Positions 37,021 through 45,123 of a DNA stretch of 64,000 bases are shown here, piece after piece. Location: NCBI GenBank assembly GCA_002722565.1, contig PBMG01000021.1:100182-164181 (forward strand). The letters are read 5' to 3'. A model generated the notes under the pieces. It was not told the origin of the DNA. It did not search any database and saw nothing but the letters and a program-made list of their open reading frames with translations. The position numbers were made by a program, and so were the translations under genes. The DNA is from Acidimicrobiaceae bacterium. Its GTDB lineage: Bacteria; Actinomycetota; Acidimicrobiia; Acidimicrobiales; Poriferisodalaceae. Every line of letters begins with the position of its first letter. The first letter of the stretch is position 1.

Positions 37021-37791
37021 TTAAGCTTCATCGCTGATACGAGGTGGTTCAATCCATGGCTGGGCGATTTCCATCCATTTATGCGCTAGGGCACCTTGAG
37101 TCTCAACGGCAGAATCAGCCACTGGTATTCGTCTTGTTATCACCTTGCAAAACTCATACGCGGTTGCATTGACTTTGTTTGGCGCGTTTTCAGGGCCCCA
37201 ACTCCATTGTTCGCCAGTTGGGCTTATAAGTTCGACTCGCACTGGTTGCTCAGGTGGAGTTAAGCCTTGGTTTAGGTAGCTGAATGCTCTAGTGACGACT
37301 CCAATGTGAGCGATGTGCCGAAGTCGGTCAGTTCGCGGATATTGAAAGGCGAAACTGTCTGCCAAGTCATGAGAATGGGTCCATGTTTCCAGTAGGCGAC
37401 TGGTGGCCAGAGAGCGCGCCCCGATATCTGGACCTAGCCAGGTGATACGTGCTTTCGGGTCCGTGTCCCGTAATGCATTTACCATCTCGCTGCGGCCCCT
37501 GAGGAACCACTCCCACAATTCGCGGCCCTGTAAAGCTCTCACTTCAGGCCCGACTGTCTTATGAACAGATGTTTCTCCCTTGGATAACTGGGTACGGATA
37601 TCGACGAATGCTTGGGGATTAACTAGCGTCAGCTGACATATCCAATCAGTAGCCGCTAGATGCAAGATCGTCTCGTGGCTATCCCACCCCTCTACAACTG
37701 TTGGGGCACGCCACTGATCTTCGGTCAGGTCTTCGACGACAGAACTTAATGCTCTTGTTTCAGCGGCTATGTCGTCGCAAATTTGGTCCAC
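37021..37791 (-). CDS. TIGR03084-like DinB/MDMPI-fold metal-binding protein (paralogue)
   Basis: The protein has 256 residues and is clearly related to the one at 12671 throughout: GWDSHETILHLAATDW, RGRSEMVNALRD, TWTHSHDLADSFAFQYPRTDRLRHIAHIGVV. The metal-binding His residues are kept. It starts with GTG at 37791. The two paralogues sit in opposite genomic settings, suggesting an old duplication with different roles. An adjacent 47-residue gene follows. Confidence 0.82.
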   Translation of the reverse strand: MDQICDDIAAETRALSSVVEDLTEDQWRAPTVVEGWDSHETILHLAATDWICQLTLVNPQAFVDIRTQLSKGETSVHKTVGPEVRALQGRELWEWFLRGRSEMVNALRDTDPKARITWLGPDIGARSLATSRLLETWTHSHDLADSFAFQYPRTDRLRHIAHIGVVTRAFSYLNQGLTPPEQPVRVELISPTGEQWSWGPENAPNKVNATAYEFCKVITRRIPVADSAVETQGALAHKWMEIAQPWIEPPRISDEA

Positions 37792-37842
37792 GTCGAGATA
37801 GTAGTTGGTTGACCCTTGGTATCGGTCTGCAGATAGAACGTT

Positions 37843-38664
37843 CTACCGCTTGCGGGCTTGTCGCAGACCGTAAAAAGCGATTGCGGCAGCATTTCCCACG
37901 TTGAGAGAGTCGGCAGTTCCAGACATCGGGATTCTGACCAGCCGTGTAGCTATTGACATAGCAGCTTCAGTAAGTCCCGGACCTTCCGATCCCAGCATCA
38001 CTGCGACCCTGTCGGTGTTCGTATATTCCAAAGTGTCGATATCTGTTGCGTCGCTTCGGGGCGTCATACCTACAACTTCGATCCCTGCCTCTTTTATCGC
38101 TCCGACACCCTCGGTCATATCGGTTAGCCAGGCGTATGGGATTGCAAAGCCTTCGCCCATCGACACCCGGCAACACCTGCGAGACAAGGGGTCTATTGAG
38201 TCAGGGCTGAGTAGCAGCGCATCGATATCGAGGCCTGCGGCACATCGCATAATTGTTCCTAGGTTCGTCGGGTTATTGATGCCTTCCACGATGACCAACG
38301 ACCTCATTGAGGTGTCTGCTAATAGGTCCTCAAGGGTGTTGACTTCTTTGCGATAGAAACACGCCAACGCTCCGCGGTAGGAGCGATATCCGGCTATGTG
38401 TTCTAGGAGATGCTCTCCTGCCGCGAAGACATCCACGCCATCAAACTCGTTAGGTAACGGCCGTGTTCTCTTTGCATCGACAAGAACTGATCTCAGCTTG
38501 TAGCCAGCCGCTATGGCTCGCTCTATGACTATGTCACCCTCGGCAATAAAAATTCCGGCCAGGTCTCCGCCAGGGGCTTCTCGACGTTGGCGCAGCGATT
38601 TATCACGTAACCCCAAAAATACATCGATACGGGGATCCGTTATCTCGTTGACCGCTATCAGCAC
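37843..38664 (-). CDS. TrmH/SpoU-family RNA methyltransferase
   Basis: The protein has 273 residues. The SPOUT trefoil-knot motifs are visible: motif 1 VEGINNPTNLGTIMRCAAG, motif 2 VMLGSEGPGLTEAAM and motif 3 RIPMSGTADSLNVGNAAAIA. The N-terminal part has the substrate-binding domain of rRNA 2'-O-methyltransferases with FIAEGDIVIERAI. It methylates ribose in rRNA or tRNA; the site is unknown. Confidence 0.92.
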   Translation of the reverse strand: MLIAVNEITDPRIDVFLGLRDKSLRQRREAPGGDLAGIFIAEGDIVIERAIAAGYKLRSVLVDAKRTRPLPNEFDGVDVFAAGEHLLEHIAGYRSYRGALACFYRKEVNTLEDLLADTSMRSLVIVEGINNPTNLGTIMRCAAGLDIDALLLSPDSIDPLSRRCCRVSMGEGFAIPYAWLTDMTEGVGAIKEAGIEVVGMTPRSDATDIDTLEYTNTDRVAVMLGSEGPGLTEAAMSIATRLVRIPMSGTADSLNVGNAAAIAFYGLRQARKR

Positions 38665-38694
38665 GTGGCTAATCCCATAGAGAAGTGATGAATC

Positions 38695-39870
38695 TTAGTG
38701 GCCGGAGACAAGTACTTCAGCTTCGCGGAGCGCTTGGATCTGCTCTTTCGAATAGCCCAGCACTGATTTCAGGACAGCTTCGTTGTCTGAGCCCATACCC
38801 GCGACTCGGCCGTTAGTCCCAATATCGACTCCTGCTGCATTGCGTGCTGGGATCTTTAAGTTCGTGTTCGTCTCAACGAGAAGCTGCCGGTGCTCAGCCC
38901 AGTTTGATGAAGCTAGGTCATCGACGGAAACCATCTGAGCCGCCGTAAACGGTGACTTGCTTTCAAGGGCGAACAAAAACTCATCGAAATTTTGGAAACT
39001 TGCAGCCCACTCCGTCAACATCCTGATGATCTCGTCTTTGTTTAACTCCCTCTCCTCTGGGTCAGCGAACCGAGAATCTTCAATTAACTCAGGTCGATCC
39101 ATGGCCTTAGCTAGATCCGCAAACCATGCCACGGGACTTCCTGCTACTCCCCATAGGGCACCATCAGGCATCTCCAATATTGGTGACTCATGACAAAATC
39201 CACCGTTTGTCGTGTCCCAACCGCCAGCTAGCTCGGTCGATACCCATTCTTGAACATAAACCAACGACTCAATCATGCATACGTCTAGGTGGCCTCCTAA
39301 ACCGTGTCGTTCGGCCTGAACTAGTAGTGCATTAATCGCTGCTGCCGCGGACAGTGCTGTTACAGAATCTCCGAGCACTAGAGAGGGTTGGCGTGCCTCG
39401 CGATTATTTTTCCGTTTGTCATACTCGACAAGTCCCGATTCTAAGTGCCCGATGGGTGCGTAGGCCCGACGCTTCGCCCAAGGACCAGTTTGCCCAAAAC
39501 CTGTAATGCTGCAGTAGACAAGTCGAGGGTTTCCCTCGCTAAGTCGCTCATAATCCAGTCCGTATTTTGCCATTACGCCTGGCCTGAAATTTTCAACAAT
39601 CACATCGCATTCAGCGGCGAGTTCGGCAATCAGGTCCGGGGTTTTGCCTTTCGACAGGTCGAAGGAACAGAAGTGCTTCCCAGCGTTTTGTTGCGCGAAG
39701 TACGGCGTTACCTGTTCTGGTCGGAAAGGAGGAAAGGTCCTACTCAGATCACCCTCAGGTGGTTCGACTTTTATAACTTCGGCTCCCTGGTCAGCGAGAA
39801 TCCGGGTAGCTAACGGGCCAGCTACTACGCGTGTGAAGTCCAGTACTCGTATACCTTCAAGCGGTCCCAT
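38695..39870 (-). CDS. CaiB/BaiF CoA transferase (class III)
   Basis: This single-domain family III transferase has 391 residues. It begins RVLDFTRVVAGPLATRILADQGAEVIKVE, followed by FDLSKGKTPDLIAELAAECDVIVENFRPG and YCSITGFGQTGPW, the canonical set. The family moves CoA between organic acids. It ends 30 nt upstream of the TrmH gene in the same direction. Confidence 0.93.
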   Translation of the reverse strand: MGPLEGIRVLDFTRVVAGPLATRILADQGAEVIKVEPPEGDLSRTFPPFRPEQVTPYFAQQNAGKHFCSFDLSKGKTPDLIAELAAECDVIVENFRPGVMAKYGLDYERLSEGNPRLVYCSITGFGQTGPWAKRRAYAPIGHLESGLVEYDKRKNNREARQPSLVLGDSVTALSAAAAINALLVQAERHGLGGHLDVCMIESLVYVQEWVSTELAGGWDTTNGGFCHESPILEMPDGALWGVAGSPVAWFADLAKAMDRPELIEDSRFADPEERELNKDEIIRMLTEWAASFQNFDEFLFALESKSPFTAAQMVSVDDLASSNWAEHRQLLVETNTNLKIPARNAAGVDIGTNGRVAGMGSDNEAVLKSVLGYSKEQIQALREAEVLVSGH

Positions 39871-40081
39871 GCCAAGAACCTAACCTTTTTATCTTGATGC
39901 TTCTTGAGTCAGGGACGAAGGGTATGTGCTCTGGTTTCTTCTGGGGTAGACACCTTCCTTAGAGGATGCTTCGAACCAACCCTGCCCTTCACCTTTTCGG
40001 TGATTTGGAGTACCCAATTTCGTCACTCCGGTCAATGGTCCTTCTCGACCCAAGAGCACTCCAATGCGGTCATCTGGTCTG

Positions 40082-40849
40082 TTAGTTTTTGCGCGCTATC
40101 CAAGCTTCCTCAGCGGGCCACTTTCTGGCCCAGTTAAGGTCCACAAAGCCATACTCAGTTTCGATGGCGTCCTCAGATGGATATATCTCGATCAGATCTT
40201 CGACCTCGAAACCACTCTGGCGGAGGAGCCTTATTCGATCTCCATGGGAAAGGTGGAACTCCACTCCAGGGTCATCGTCCCATTCCACGCGGTGCATACC
40301 GAATTGAGGGCGTTGCAGCTCGGCAGTAGCGGGTCCATCGCCATCAGGAACAGCAAGGATCACTTGTGTCGAGTTTCCGACAAAAACCAGTTGGCCACCG
40401 GGACGCAAGACTCTTGCCGCTTCCGGTATCCAGCGGTACGGGTCACACCAAATGGCTGCTCCATATTCTGATATTGCGAAGTCAAATGACTCATCTACAA
40501 AGGGCAGGTGTTCAGCGTCTGCGTGAACCAAAGGGAAGTGAAGATCAAAGCGCTGTTGCAATTGTTGCGCGTTGGAAAGCTGCGCTAAAGAATTGTCGAC
40601 TCCGATCGGCTGACCTCCTAGGCGACTCAGCCAACCTGACACGTAACTGGTTCCGCATCCTAATTCGATGACTTTCCCTTGAGAAAAATCTCGGAGTAAA
40701 CCAACTTCACTTTCGGGAATCTGGTGGATACCCCAACAAGGTTCATCCATCGCCCATGCTCGTTCCCCACGGTCAAGCCAATCAGGGGCCCATCCGTCCC
40801 ACATATCTCGATTTCTTTTCGCGTGATCGACCGGTGGGGTATCGGACAT
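40082..40849 (-). CDS. Class I SAM-dependent methyltransferase
   Basis: The protein has 255 residues. Motif I is VIELGCGTSYVSGWLSRLG, followed by GVDNSLAQLSNAQQL and the Methyltransf_11 motif ADAEHLPFVDESFDFAISEYG. RVLRPGGQLVFVGNS completes the fold. The N-terminal segment RNRDMWDGWAPDWLDRGERAW is typical of a subgroup acting on small molecules. About 210 bases between this gene and the CoA transferase hold no gene that I recognise. Confidence 0.88.
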   Translation of the reverse strand: MSDTPPVDHAKRNRDMWDGWAPDWLDRGERAWAMDEPCWGIHQIPESEVGLLRDFSQGKVIELGCGTSYVSGWLSRLGGQPIGVDNSLAQLSNAQQLQQRFDLHFPLVHADAEHLPFVDESFDFAISEYGAAIWCDPYRWIPEAARVLRPGGQLVFVGNSTQVILAVPDGDGPATAELQRPQFGMHRVEWDDDPGVEFHLSHGDRIRLLRQSGFEVEDLIEIYPSEDAIETEYGFVDLNWARKWPAEEAWIARKN

Positions 40850-40887
40850 GAACTGTTCAGTCTACGTTACGTATTAAACGTTTCTAT

Positions 40888-41280
40888 CTAGCGGGCACCC
40901 CTTATCCCTGAGAAAACCGACACTCCCCATTTGCCGTCGCGTTTGTGAAGAATGTAGAAACTATCGATCGATTCGATCACCGAGCCATCTTGCCGATGAC
41001 GGGTTCCTTCAATTGTCAGGTGGGCGCGATCTTCTTCGAGGTGAACGATTTTCGTTTCCGTCTCTGGATGATGAAATCCCATACTTTCACGCATACGTTC
41101 CGGATCGAACGGGTACCGGTCGCGGATTTGTGTTTCGGTCTCTGAGACGTAAATGACTGGTAAGTGAACCAGTGCCTGTAAGTCTTCGCGCGTACCGCTA
41201 ACAAAGGCCTCGTTGTATAGATCCATAAAGGCTTTGATTTCTAACTGAAGTTCTTCTCGCCGTTGCACCGTCATGCCCAT
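40888..41280 (-). CDS. NTF2-like domain protein (DUF6841-like)
   Basis: This protein of 130 residues starts at ATG 41280 (a TTG at 41289 also fits). The N-terminal helix LEIKAFMDLYNEAFVSGTREDLQALVHLPVIYVSE has the pattern of small NTF2-fold proteins of unknown function, and the C-terminal IESIDSFYILHKRDGKWGVSVFSGIRG is strand-rich. No catalytic residues are evident. It is 24 nt downstream of the DUF5522-like gene. Confidence 0.72.
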   Translation of the reverse strand: MGMTVQRREELQLEIKAFMDLYNEAFVSGTREDLQALVHLPVIYVSETETQIRDRYPFDPERMRESMGFHHPETETKIVHLEEDRAHLTIEGTRHRQDGSVIESIDSFYILHKRDGKWGVSVFSGIRGAR

Positions 41281-41304
41281 AGAAAGCAATTTAATGTGCT
41301 TTGG

Positions 41305-41463
41305 CTACCAGGGACAGTGACGGCACCCCGTGCCGCAACACCAAACTCTGGTCTTTAAATACTGGGCTGTGAACACCTGGAACCCAGTTTCTGGATCTAT
41401 ATAGCTATCTTCACCGGCAGCCTCTGCCTCATCATGTTTTTGACGTGCTGCCTCAGAAATCAC
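41305..41463 (-). CDS. DUF5522-like cysteine-rich small protein (52 residues)
   Basis: The frame starts with GTG at 41463, the only start after an in-frame TAG. It encodes SYIDPETGFQVFTAQYLKTR and ends with WCCGTGCRHCPW, the four-cysteine tail that defines DUF5522 and is usually CCGxGCRHCPY/F. The cysteines suggest a metal-binding knuckle. It lies between the SPFH and NTF2-like genes on the same strand. The function of the family is unknown. Confidence 0.75.
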   Translation of the reverse strand: MISEAARQKHDEAEAAGEDSYIDPETGFQVFTAQYLKTRVWCCGTGCRHCPW

Positions 41464-41499
41464 AGGGCTAAAGCATAGATGAGAGAAAGGTGTCTATTG

Positions 41500-42486
41500 C
41501 TAATCAGCGCTGCCTGACTCAGTCACATCGCCGGACTCTGGTTCTTCTTTCTCTACCGGACGCATCGCCTCAGCGATTCCTGTTACTGCGCCCAGAACTC
41601 CGCTGAACTCGGTAGGGACAATGATCTTGGTGGCTCGACCGTCTGCAATTTCGGTTAGTGCTTCGAGGTACCGGACTGCCAGAACATCGCTGGTTGGGTC
41701 TCCGTCATGGATCGCTTGGAATATTTGACGTGTGGCGTCAGCTTCTCCTGCAGCGACAGTTTGTAAGCGGTAGCTCTCAGCTTCGGCCACGGTTCTCACC
41801 GCTTGCGCTTCGCCTTCAGCAGCAAGAATCGCGCTTTGCCGTTGACCTTCTGCTTCCAGAATCCGAGATTGTTTCTCACCCTCAGCTCGTGTGATTTCTG
41901 ATTCGCGGAAACCTTCTGCTTCCGTTACGGTTGCCCGTCTGGTTCGTTCAGCTTTCATCTGCTCGTGCATGGCAGCCATCACGTCAGGAGGTGGGTCGAT
42001 ACGTTGAATTTCGACGCGGACTACGCGAACCCCCCACTTGTCTGTTGCCTCATCAAGAATTTCTCGGAGAGCCGCATTGATTCTGTCGCGTGAAGTCAAA
42101 GCTCCATCTAGTTGCAGATCGCCTACAAGGTTTCTCAAGTTGGTTTGAGCAAGTTTGGTAATGGCAAGAACGAAGTTCGCGATGTTGTAGACGAGACGCT
42201 GGGGGTCGGTGGGTTCGTAAAACACGACCGCATCAACGGATACAACAACGTTGTCTGAGGTAATGACTTCTTGAGGTGGGACATCGACTACTTGTTCTCG
42301 CATGTCCACGCGTCGAATGGTGTCGATGAAGGGAACAATGATTTGGAGTCCCGATTCTTTGGTTTCCTTATATTTGCCTAGCCGTTCGACAATTCCCCGC
42401 TCATAAGGTCGAACAATTTTGACACCGGCAACGAGAAAGAGAATAACGACCAAGCCAACGACAGCTAACAGTACTAATGCAAACAT
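41500..42486 (-). CDS. SPFH/band 7 family protein (stomatin/QmcA-like)
   Basis: This 328-residue protein has an N-terminal membrane helix ([19 protein letters not shown]) and then the SPFH domain with [15 protein letters not shown] and [21 protein letters not shown] long Ala/Glu-rich coiled coil ([19 protein letters not shown] and on) and a short acidic tail follow. The family scaffolds membrane microdomains and partners NfeD proteins, and the nfeD-like gene overlaps this one by a single base (TAATG). Confidence 0.93.
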   Translation of the reverse strand: MFALVLLAVVGLVVILFLVAGVKIVRPYERGIVERLGKYKETKESGLQIIVPFIDTIRRVDMREQVVDVPPQEVITSDNVVVSVDAVVFYEPTDPQRLVYNIANFVLAITKLAQTNLRNLVGDLQLDGALTSRDRINAALREILDEATDKWGVRVVRVEIQRIDPPPDVMAAMHEQMKAERTRRATVTEAEGFRESEITRAEGEKQSRILEAEGQRQSAILAAEGEAQAVRTVAEAESYRLQTVAAGEADATRQIFQAIHDGDPTSDVLAVRYLEALTEIADGRATKIIVPTEFSGVLGAVTGIAEAMRPVEKEEPESGDVTESGSAD

Positions 42487-42956
42487 TATTTGGACCCCTC
42501 CTCGGGAGTCTGACGAACAACTGCTCGAGTGCCTCGTATTTCGATTATCTCAACCGTGCAGCCAGAGTCGATCGGCCCCTGGTCGGAAATAGCACGCCAC
42601 TCTTCGCCACCAACTTTCACCATTCCTGAAGAAGCGGGGTCTGTCGGAATGCTCTCTATGGTTCGGCCAAGAGCTCCAATCAAGCGGTCATGGCCTGCTC
42701 CGGGCGGCGATTTCATCGCTGCCATTGAGCTCCTGCTTTTTCGCCAAAAAATCGAGAACAGCGCGCCACCAAGGCCAACAAAGACGAGCCAGTCAACTAA
42801 AAGTGGCGCACCTAAAAAAGCTAAAACCATTGCAACTGCTGCGCTTAGTCCAAACGGGATCAAGATGAATGTGCCTGCAACGAACATTTCGCCAGTAATC
42901 AAAACGGCTGCGATCACCAGCCAGACCCATCGCCAGGTATCAGGGGTTACGTCCAT
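42486..42956 (-). CDS. NfeD-family membrane protein
   Basis: This 156-residue protein is a short NfeD: three hydrophobic helices ([19 protein letters not shown], an Ala/Leu-rich middle and [16 protein letters not shown]) and a C-terminal OB-fold with [20 protein letters not shown] and [20 protein letters not shown]. It lacks the ClpP-like protease domain found in long NfeD. It works with SPFH proteins in membrane organisation. It comes first in the two-gene unit. Confidence 0.92.
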   Translation of the reverse strand: MDVTPDTWRWVWLVIAAVLITGEMFVAGTFILIPFGLSAAVAMVLAFLGAPLLVDWLVFVGLGGALFSIFWRKSRSSMAAMKSPPGAGHDRLIGALGRTIESIPTDPASSGMVKVGGEEWRAISDQGPIDSGCTVEIIEIRGTRAVVRQTPEEGSK

Positions 42957-43011
42957 ATGATCCTCTGCTCGATCATTAGTCTATTCGCCTTTGTTGGGCA
43001 GAGTTAGATCC

Positions 43012-43656
43012 TTATTCGTTGTTTTCTTTGTGTCGGATTTCTCGATAGTGAGTTAGAGCTTTTTGGTATTGCTCCACTTCAACGGCACCTGAAATCAAGA
43101 ACCTGTTGTCGACCACAACTGCTGGGACCCCGTTGACGCCGTTGTTGAGGGCTTCGTTGTACTCGTCGAAAACTTGTTTTGTAAAATTTTCTTCATTGGT
43201 CGTCCGAACTTCTTCGAATGTGTCTTTATCGATGTTGGATTCCTCGGCAACTTGAAGTAACTCATCTGAGTTTGAGATGTCTCGGTTTTCGATGAAATAA
43301 GCCTGTAGTAGTTGGTTGTGGTATCGCTGCCATGTCTCGGGGCCATACGTTGCTGCTGTTTTGCTAGCTATAGCAGCGGGCAGCGAGTGTGACGGCGGTG
43401 CGCTTTCGCCTGACCATGGGGTGGAAAAGCCGGCTTTAGGTTCTAGCCCCGCGGGGCGTTCCCAACTCTTGGTGTACTCCGTGAAATCCTGCAGTGTCCT
43501 TGATTCGGGTTGGGGCCGCAATAGAAACGACTTCCATTGAATGGTGATCGAGTCACCTTCTCGTTTCGTTAACTCTTCGAGGCGCACCGCCCCGACCCAA
43601 CACCAAGGTCAGAGGTAGTCGGACCAAACGGTTAGTTGCACTGGCTCAGGAATCAT
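43012..43656 (-). CDS. DsbA/FrnE-family thiol oxidoreductase, probable selenoprotein (in-frame TGA = Sec16)
   Basis: A 214-residue frame runs from ATG 43656 through one in-frame TGA at 43609-43611. The translation is MIPEPVQLTVWSDYL, then TGA, then PWCWVGAVRLEEL. FrnE/DsbA-like proteins have SDYxCPWCYxG here, so TGA replaces the first Cys of the CPWC active site, giving U-P-W-C. The later part shows the helical insertion and the strand GVNGVPAVVVDNRFLISGA with the cis-Pro of the thioredoxin fold. The usual gene call starting at GTG 43587 would lack the active site. A hairpin 20 nt after TGA fits a bacterial SECIS. The alternatives are a sequencing error or a recent nonsense mutation. The start lies 2 nt after the DUF2237 gene. 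Confidence 0.72.
43577..43595 (-). promoter_or_regulatory. SECIS-like hairpin downstream of in-frame TGA
   Basis: On the minus strand, bases 43595-43589 (UCGGGGC) pair with 43583-43577 (GCCUCGA) through seven pairs including one G-U. The loop is GGUGC, which can close one more pair to leave GUG. Twenty nucleotides separate the TGA from the loop. Bacterial SECIS elements have a short stem-loop about 16-37 nt after the UGA with G among the first two loop bases, all met here. The stem is also coding sequence. Confidence 0.6.
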
Positions 43657-43658
43657 GG

Positions 43659-44033
43659 TCAAGAGCTTAGGTCCCCGCCAATAGCATGGGCTTGAAGGTC
43701 CGACAACGTCGCCCATTCCAAGGTAGCGATATGAGTTGCTGCTAATCGAACTTGAGGCGCAGCTCCTGCTTCTAGAGCTTCTTGCCAGCGAGGGGCACAC
43801 AAACACCATGAGTCGCCATCTTTTAGGCCGGCGAAGCCCCATTCAGGGTGCGGTGTACTTAGGTCGTTACCGACGCTTTTAGAAAATTCCAAGAATTCAT
43901 CAGTGACAACGGCGCAAACCGTATGGACTCCCATGTCTCCTTGCCCGGTGTTGCAGCACCCGTCTCTGTAGTAGCCCGTTAGCGGGTCTTTGCTACATTC
44001 TTCAAGTTCTGTTCCTAAAACATTCTTTGCCAT
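43659..44033 (-). CDS. DUF2237 family protein
   Basis: This 124-residue protein matches DUF2237 along its length: NVLGTELEECSKDPLTGYYR, DGCCNTGQGDMGVHTVCAVV, TDEFLEFSKSVGNDLSTPHP and GDSWCLCAPRWQEALEAGAA. The conserved cysteine pairs CC and CLC are kept. Its function is unknown. It ends 2 nt upstream of the putative selenoprotein gene, so the two are almost certainly co-transcribed, which hints at a redox context for DUF2237. Confidence 0.92.
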   Translation of the reverse strand: MAKNVLGTELEECSKDPLTGYYRDGCCNTGQGDMGVHTVCAVVTDEFLEFSKSVGNDLSTPHPEWGFAGLKDGDSWCLCAPRWQEALEAGAAPQVRLAATHIATLEWATLSDLQAHAIGGDLSS

Positions 44034-44277
44034 TGGTTTAGTAATTTCGCCCGGTTTTGTTGAGAGTGACTAGTAGCGAAGGTGTCACATATACACGCCG
44101 CCGAGAAAAGTCCATTTCACTCCCAAATGGTCGACCCCAGCCTAGACCTCACTCGTTGCCTACGCTGATTTTGACCTGGATTGAAGGTGTTCCAAATACC
44201 CGCGAATAAATAGACGCTTGAAGGAAGAAACTTCCAACCCAGATACCGAGACCGTTCTGGTCAAATTCGGCCTTGTT

Positions 44278-44694
44278 TTAGTCATCCAGAGAAGGGCGTC
44301 TGCGTTGTTGCTTGAGTCGGCCTCGTCGGGCTTTGGCGTCAATCCTTTTTCTTTTCGCAGAGCGACTGGGCCGAGTACCTTTCCTCGAGGTTGGAACTTG
44401 CAAACCCTCACGTATTTTCGCGGCCAGACGATCTAGGGCTTCTTGTCGGTTACGGTTCTGGGAGCGATGCTTGTCGACACGTATCGTTATCAGCTCGCCG
44501 AACCGCTGGCTGAGCAGCGAGCGTTGCTGAGCCGTTCCGGCCGTTGACGTGATCACGTTCCAACGCACTTCAGCTCGCGTTTGAGCTCGATTAGCGTGCT
44601 GTCCACCAGGTCCGCTTGAAGTAGAAAACTGCCAGTCAAGTTCATGGTCTTCGATAACAAAGCCTTCAGTGACTTTGAGATGGGAAAGAGCCAT
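44278..44694 (-). CDS. arfB: Alternative ribosome-rescue factor B (peptidyl-tRNA hydrolase)
   Basis: This 138-residue protein has the release-factor catalytic motif SSGPGGQHANRAQTRAEVRW and a basic C-terminal tail (KGTRPSRSAKRKRIDAKARRG and on) that reaches into the mRNA channel. Length and domain order match ArfB/YaeJ, which frees ribosomes stalled without a stop codon. Domain I and the codon-recognition domain of RF1/RF2 are absent, as expected. Confidence 0.93.
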   Translation of the reverse strand: MALSHLKVTEGFVIEDHELDWQFSTSSGPGGQHANRAQTRAEVRWNVITSTAGTAQQRSLLSQRFGELITIRVDKHRSQNRNRQEALDRLAAKIREGLQVPTSRKGTRPSRSAKRKRIDAKARRGRLKQQRRRPSLDD

Positions 44695-44709
44695 AGAGCC
44701 ATTCTGACC

Positions 44710-44750
44710 AAAAAAATAAAGAGACTTCCACTCTTAACGTGGAAGTCTCT
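44710..44750 (-). terminator. Rho-independent terminator after the 57-residue cysteine-rich gene
   Basis: Bases 44739-44750 and 44720-44731 form a perfect 12-bp stem with a 7-base loop. On the minus strand it is followed by a U-rich run (the A-rich stretch 44710-44719 on the plus strand). It lies 26 nt after the stop of the small gene at 44776 and just upstream of arfB, so it ends that transcript. Confidence 0.85.
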
Positions 44751-44775
44751 CATACGTAATCCCGCTTGAATGTTT

Positions 44776-44949
44776 TTAGCAGGTATGGCCTTGCGTGGAC
44801 TTGGTACAGGTCTCTGTTAGCTGCTCATCAGATACATAAGCCTTCACTGTGCCGTCCCAATGGATGGAAGTGAGGCATGAAACGCATCTGTAATTACTGC
44901 GATATGACCGAGCCCGACCACTGGCGTGGTGTGGGTATTTCATTTTCAT
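44776..44949 (-). CDS. Small cysteine-rich protein (57 residues), unrecognised
   Basis: The frame begins at ATG 44949 (a second ATG lies at 44943) and reads MKMKYPHHASGRARSYRSNY, then RCVSCLTSIHWDGTVKAYVS and a tail with TCTKSTQGHTC. Four cysteines (residues 22, 25, 48 and 57) in a CxxC plus two single positions suggest a zinc ribbon-like knuckle. A strong terminator follows directly, which supports it as an expressed unit. The ribosome site is weak (AAAGAAAG). It is too short for most gene callers and I recall no named family. Confidence 0.6.
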   Translation of the reverse strand: MKMKYPHHASGRARSYRSNYRCVSCLTSIHWDGTVKAYVSDEQLTETCTKSTQGHTC

Positions 44950-45123
44950 ACTTTCTTTTGTTCAAATCTCTGTTGTACCAGCAGCCTTCTTCTTCACCAA
45001 AAGATTTTATGGGCGGACAATAAGTACCCCACGACCTCTTACTGGCTAGTTGCGAAGCAACAAGACTGAGGAAATGGCTATTAGCATCAAGCGTTCCCCC
45101 ACTGCAAAGAGCCTGGGACTTCG

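Noticed and set aside
39871..40081. TTCGAA-containing segment resembling a tRNA T-loop near 40009
   Set aside because: The flanking bases do not form a T-stem, acceptor stem or anticodon arm on either strand.
43012..43656. Genome-wide recoding of TGA as an amino acid
   Set aside because: Other genes in the window end in TGA at sensible positions, for example the SnoaL gene at 17362-17814.
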